From Tsukamurella sputi (GTDB lineage: Bacteria > Actinomycetota > Actinomycetes > Mycobacteriales > Mycobacteriaceae), in assembly GCF_007858445.1 (NCBI RefSeq), contig NZ_VIGV01000006.1:1-64000 (forward strand): DNA of 64,000 bases, read 5' to 3'. A program made the translations under genes and the position numbers. The notes beneath the pieces are model-generated. The model was not told the DNA's origin. It searched no databases and saw only the letters and a program-made list of their open reading frames with translations. This document shows positions 61,207-64,000 of this stretch, one piece after another (position 1 is the first letter of the stretch; each line of letters begins with the position of its first letter).

Positions 61207-61856
61207 CGGTTTCCTCCGAAATCTACGAGAGCCTTCTCCAGCATGAATCCCTCGGCGTAGGTGGAGCGGCACTGGATACCGCGCAGCCGCGCCAGGCCGA
61301 GGAAGGATTCGTCGTCGAACCAGTCGTGCGCCACCTGCGACGGGTAGTGCTCCGTCAGCAGCCGCGCCTTCGCCATCGCGGCGTACGCCGAGAGCGGGTT
61401 GAAAACGGTGGGCCGCGGGGTGTCGGTCTCCCACTTGAGGATCTCGTAACCGAGGATCAGGTGGTCGCGGAACTCCGTGGGCACCAGCTCCGCGAGCTGG
61501 CGGTGGTCCTGGTGCGCGTCCCCGCGATGCGGAGCGAAGACGATATCGGGCGAGGTGGATCGCTTGAACTGCGCCAGAAGCGATTTCTGCCGCTGCCAAT
61601 GGGCGGGGGCCCGGCCGTCGGGAAGGTCGAGCACCGTGACGTGCAGTTCGGCCTCGGGGGCGAAGGCGGCCAGCGCCGCCCGCTCCTCCGCCTCGCGGGG
61701 CGTGCCCGCTCCGCTTCCGACGAAGGCCCGCACCCGGAGCCCGGGGTTCGCCTCCGAGAGCTGCAGCAGGGTTCCGCCCATGCCGATCGCGATGTCGTCG
61801 CAGTGCGCGCCGAGCACCGCGATCTCGGAGATCCGGCCGGGGGAGAGCCCGATCAT
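61203..61856 (-). CDS. PIG-L/LmbE-type N-deacetylase
   Basis: A 217-residue zinc deacetylase: LGAHCDDIAIGMGGTL (AHxDD motif with His and Asp ligands) and HRGDAHQDHR (second His). It removes an acetyl group from an N-acetyl sugar or related metabolite. ATG 61856 overlaps the stop of the cytidylyltransferase (ATGA); an upstream ATG at 61874 is inside that gene. Confidence 0.9.
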   Translation of the reverse strand: MIGLSPGRISEIAVLGAHCDDIAIGMGGTLLQLSEANPGLRVRAFVGSGAGTPREAEERAALAAFAPEAELHVTVLDLPDGRAPAHWQRQKSLLAQFKRSTSPDIVFAPHRGDAHQDHRQLAELVPTEFRDHLILGYEILKWETDTPRPTVFNPLSAYAAMAKARLLTEHYPSQVAHDWFDDESFLGLARLRGIQCRSTYAEGFMLEKALVDFGGNR

Positions 61857-62635
61857 CCGACGGGGGCCTTCCACACCATCCAGGGGCGATCGCCGCGCGC
61901 GTAGCCCGCGTCGAGATCCGCGCGCTCCTTGAAGGTGTCGGCCGGCTTCCAGAAACCGCTGTGCTTGTAGCCCAACAGCTTCCCCTGCTTCGACAGCGCG
62001 GTGCAGGCGTCGGCCACCAGGTCGCCGCCGGGCGGCAGGTGGTCGAAGACCTGCTGGGTGAGCACGAAGTAGCCGCCGTTCTCCCAGATCGGGAACTCGG
62101 AGACGGGGGTGATCCCGGTGACCTTGTCGTCCCCGTCCACGTCGACGCAGTGGAAGGAGGACTGCGGCGGTACCAGGAGCATCGAGGCGGCGGAGCCGGT
62201 CTCCCGCACGCGGTCGATGATGGTGTTCATCGGGGCGTCGCTGAGCACATCGGCGTAGTTCGCGAGGAAGTACTCGTCGCCGTCGAGGTAGGGCCGCACG
62301 CGCCGGAGTCGCTCTCCGATGGCCGATTCCAGGCCGGTGTCGACGAAGGTGATCGACCAGTCACGCATGTCGGCGCCGAGCAGCTCCACCTCGCCGCCGC
62401 GGATCACGAAGTCGTTCGACTCGGTCTCGCGGTAGTTGAGGAAGTAGTTCTTGATGTGCTGCGCGCCGTAGCCCAGGCACAGGATGAAGTCGGTGTGCCC
62501 GAAGTGGGCGTAGTACCGCATCACGTGCCAGATCAGGGGCCGCGGCCCGACGAGCTGCATGGGCTTGGGCACCATGTCGTCCGCCGTGTTGCGCATGCGC
62601 ATGCCGTAGCCGCCGCAGAACAGGACAACCTTCAT
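61853..62635 (-). CDS. Glucose-1-phosphate cytidylyltransferase-like enzyme
   Basis: A 260-residue nucleotidyltransferase. The start MKVVLFCGGYGMRMRN with later PKPMQLVG matches the G-G-x-G-T-R-like loop and the PKP segment of the RfbF group. ANYADVL holds the metal-binding Asp. It should activate a hexose-1-phosphate, probably as a CDP-sugar. It lies 2 bp after the methyltransferase gene and overlaps the deacetylase gene. Confidence 0.88.
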   Translation of the reverse strand: MKVVLFCGGYGMRMRNTADDMVPKPMQLVGPRPLIWHVMRYYAHFGHTDFILCLGYGAQHIKNYFLNYRETESNDFVIRGGEVELLGADMRDWSITFVDTGLESAIGERLRRVRPYLDGDEYFLANYADVLSDAPMNTIIDRVRETGSAASMLLVPPQSSFHCVDVDGDDKVTGITPVSEFPIWENGGYFVLTQQVFDHLPPGGDLVADACTALSKQGKLLGYKHSGFWKPADTFKERADLDAGYARGDRPWMVWKAPVG

Positions 62636-62637
62636 CG

Positions 62638-63885
62638 TCAGACCTCCTCGGCGACGGCCTGCGGCCGCGCGGTGTGCAAGTGGGGCATGGGATAGACCAC
62701 CTCGGTGCCACGCTCGATCAGGGGACGCAGCTGCTCGGTGATCTCGGTCTCGAGGTTCCAGGGCAGCACGACGACCACGTCGGGCCGGTCCGCGTCGAGT
62801 CGTTCCGGGGCGTGGATCGGGATGCGCGTGCCGGGGGTGAACCGGCCGTGCTTGTACGGATTGCGGTCCACGGTGTACTCGAGCAGATCGGGCCGGATTC
62901 CGCAGTAGTTCAGTAGCGTGTTGCCCTTGCCCGGGGCGCCGTAGCCGGCCACCCGCTTGCCGGCGGCGCGGCACTCGAGCAGGAAGCGCAGCAGGTCCTG
63001 TCGGGCCCGATCGGCCAGCGCCTGCATCCCGGTGTAGCCGGACACCGTGTGCAGCCCGGCCTCCTCCTCGATCCGCAGCACCTCGCGCACGCGGTCCGAC
63101 GGTGCCTGCGCCACCCCGTCGGGCCGGGCCCAGACGCGGATGGAGCCGCCGTGCGTGGGGATGAGCTCGACGTCGACGACCGTCAGGCCCGCGGTCGCGA
63201 GGGCCCGCTGCGCGCTGAGCACGGTGTAGTACTGGAAGTGCTCGTGGTAGATCGTGTCGAACTGGCCCTCGGCGACGAGCGCGAGCGCGTGGTGCACCTC
63301 GATGCTCAGCCAGCCGTCGTCGGCGAGCAGCCCGCGCAGGCCCTGGGTGAAGCCCAGCAGGTCGGGGATGTGGGCGTAGACGTTGTTGGCCACCACCAGA
63401 TCGGCGGGACCGTGTTCGGCGCGGACCTGCGCGGCGGTCGCCGGTCCGAGGAAGGCGGTCACCGTCGGGACGCCGCGGTCGCGGGCGGCCTGCCCGACGT
63501 TGACCGAGGGCTCGATGCCGAGACAGGGCACGCCGGCGGCGACGGCGTGCTGCAGCAGGTACCCGTCGTTGCTGGCGACCTCGACGATGAGGCTGTCGCC
63601 GTTCAGTGCCAGGCGGTCGATGGAAGCCTCGACGAAGCGCCGGGCGTGATCGACCCAGCTCGCGGAGAACGAGGAGAAGTAGGCGTACTCGGAGAAGGTC
63701 TCCTCCGGGAGGATCAGCGCGGGGATCTGCAGCAGGAGGCACTCCTCGCAGATCCGCAGATGGAGCGGGTAGGTGGGCTCGGGTGCGTCCAACTGCTCCG
63801 CCGTGAGGAACATCTCACACGGCGGTGTGGCGCCGAGGTCGACCACGCTCCGCAGCTGCGACGAGCCGCACAAACGGCATTTCAT
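62638..63885 (-). CDS. NDP-sugar C-methyltransferase family protein
   Basis: A 415-residue protein of the TylC3/NovU type: N-terminal zinc site (C-x2-C-GSS and C-x2-C-LLLQ), SAM-binding loop VEVASNDGYLLQH (about residues 100-112), YHEHFQYYT and a C-terminal YGAPGKGNTLLNY domain. All the motifs are intact, unlike in the second copy at 58482. It adds a branch methyl at C3 of a deoxy-keto sugar in characterised members. First gene of the minus-strand sugar operon; the promoter must lie in 63886-64000 or beyond. ATG 63885 is chosen because the zinc motif begins at residue 3. Confidence 0.9.
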   Translation of the reverse strand: MKCRLCGSSQLRSVVDLGATPPCEMFLTAEQLDAPEPTYPLHLRICEECLLLQIPALILPEETFSEYAYFSSFSASWVDHARRFVEASIDRLALNGDSLIVEVASNDGYLLQHAVAAGVPCLGIEPSVNVGQAARDRGVPTVTAFLGPATAAQVRAEHGPADLVVANNVYAHIPDLLGFTQGLRGLLADDGWLSIEVHHALALVAEGQFDTIYHEHFQYYTVLSAQRALATAGLTVVDVELIPTHGGSIRVWARPDGVAQAPSDRVREVLRIEEEAGLHTVSGYTGMQALADRARQDLLRFLLECRAAGKRVAGYGAPGKGNTLLNYCGIRPDLLEYTVDRNPYKHGRFTPGTRIPIHAPERLDADRPDVVVVLPWNLETEITEQLRPLIERGTEVVYPMPHLHTARPQAVAEEV

Positions 63886-64000
63886 GATGGGTTTCCGTAA
63901 CTGTCGACGGGGCTTCGATGGATGAGCATAGACCTTCACAGCTTTTCTGGTTGCAAATGGTTAATGGGCTTGCGATCGCAATCATCAACGTCTACGGTGA

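Overview
The window is chromosomal DNA from a high-GC, mycolic-acid-containing actinomycete (order Mycobacteriales). The strongest evidence is the block at 12.4-25.8 kb: cwsA, ppiA, a PH-domain membrane gene, crgA, trpG/pabA, pknB, pknA, pbpA, rodA, pstP, fhaB, fhaA, tRNA-Leu(CAG). This is the gene order found next to the replication origin in mycobacteria and relatives. A mycolic-acid methyltransferase-like gene and an MspA-type porin agree with this. Tsukamurella, Gordonia or a close relative is a reasonable guess; the species cannot be fixed by reading alone.

Layout. (1) 0-7.6 kb is an accessory region: a possible insertion-sequence end, small unknown genes, an XRE/ImmA-type regulator-peptidase, and a Tn554-like trio (two tyrosine recombinases plus a small TnpC-like protein) preceded by an unknown gene in the same operon. 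(2) 7.6-12.4 kb carries a secreted protein with a trypsin-like fold that seems to lack its catalytic residues, two overlapping CNNM/CorC-type metal transport proteins behind a possible leader peptide, and a cobalamin riboswitch followed by cbtB-cbtA. (3) 12.4-25.8 kb is the conserved cell-growth and Ser/Thr-phosphosignalling block, largely one tightly overlapping operon on the minus strand.

(4) 25.9-37.9 kb is a second accessory region starting just behind the tRNA-Leu gene. It holds a complete type II CBASS anti-phage system (CD-NTase, E2-E1 fusion, JAB peptidase, nuclease-SAVED effector), an MspA-type porin, a two-gene minus-strand operon with a DNA-binding-like membrane protein, a palindrome-rich intergenic region, and a large membrane-anchored candidate polymorphic toxin with its likely immunity gene. 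(5) 37.9-46.9 kb holds envelope and lipid metabolism genes: MaoC-like dehydratase, mycolic methyltransferase, two SDRs, SRPBCC protein, TetR regulator, esterase, a COG3687-type metal-dependent hydrolase and a diguanylate cyclase.

(6) 47-64 kb is a surface polysaccharide locus: a lipoprotein of DUF4832 type, a Wzz-like chain-length protein, WecG/TagA transferase, Wzx flippase, four further glycosyltransferase genes (one a GT2-GT4 fusion), and a set of nucleotide-sugar genes (cytidylyltransferase, two C-methyltransferase-like proteins, PIG-L deacetylase, NAD-dependent epimerase, RmlC-like epimerase, class III aminotransferase) that suggests an unusual, probably branched or amino-modified sugar. 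No Wzy polymerase or priming transferase is seen, so the locus probably continues beyond 64 kb.

Best candidates for follow-up are the CBASS operon, the toxin-immunity pair with its operator array, the four-gene Tn554-like operon, the mosaic codon usage inside pknA, and the unexplained sugar pathway.
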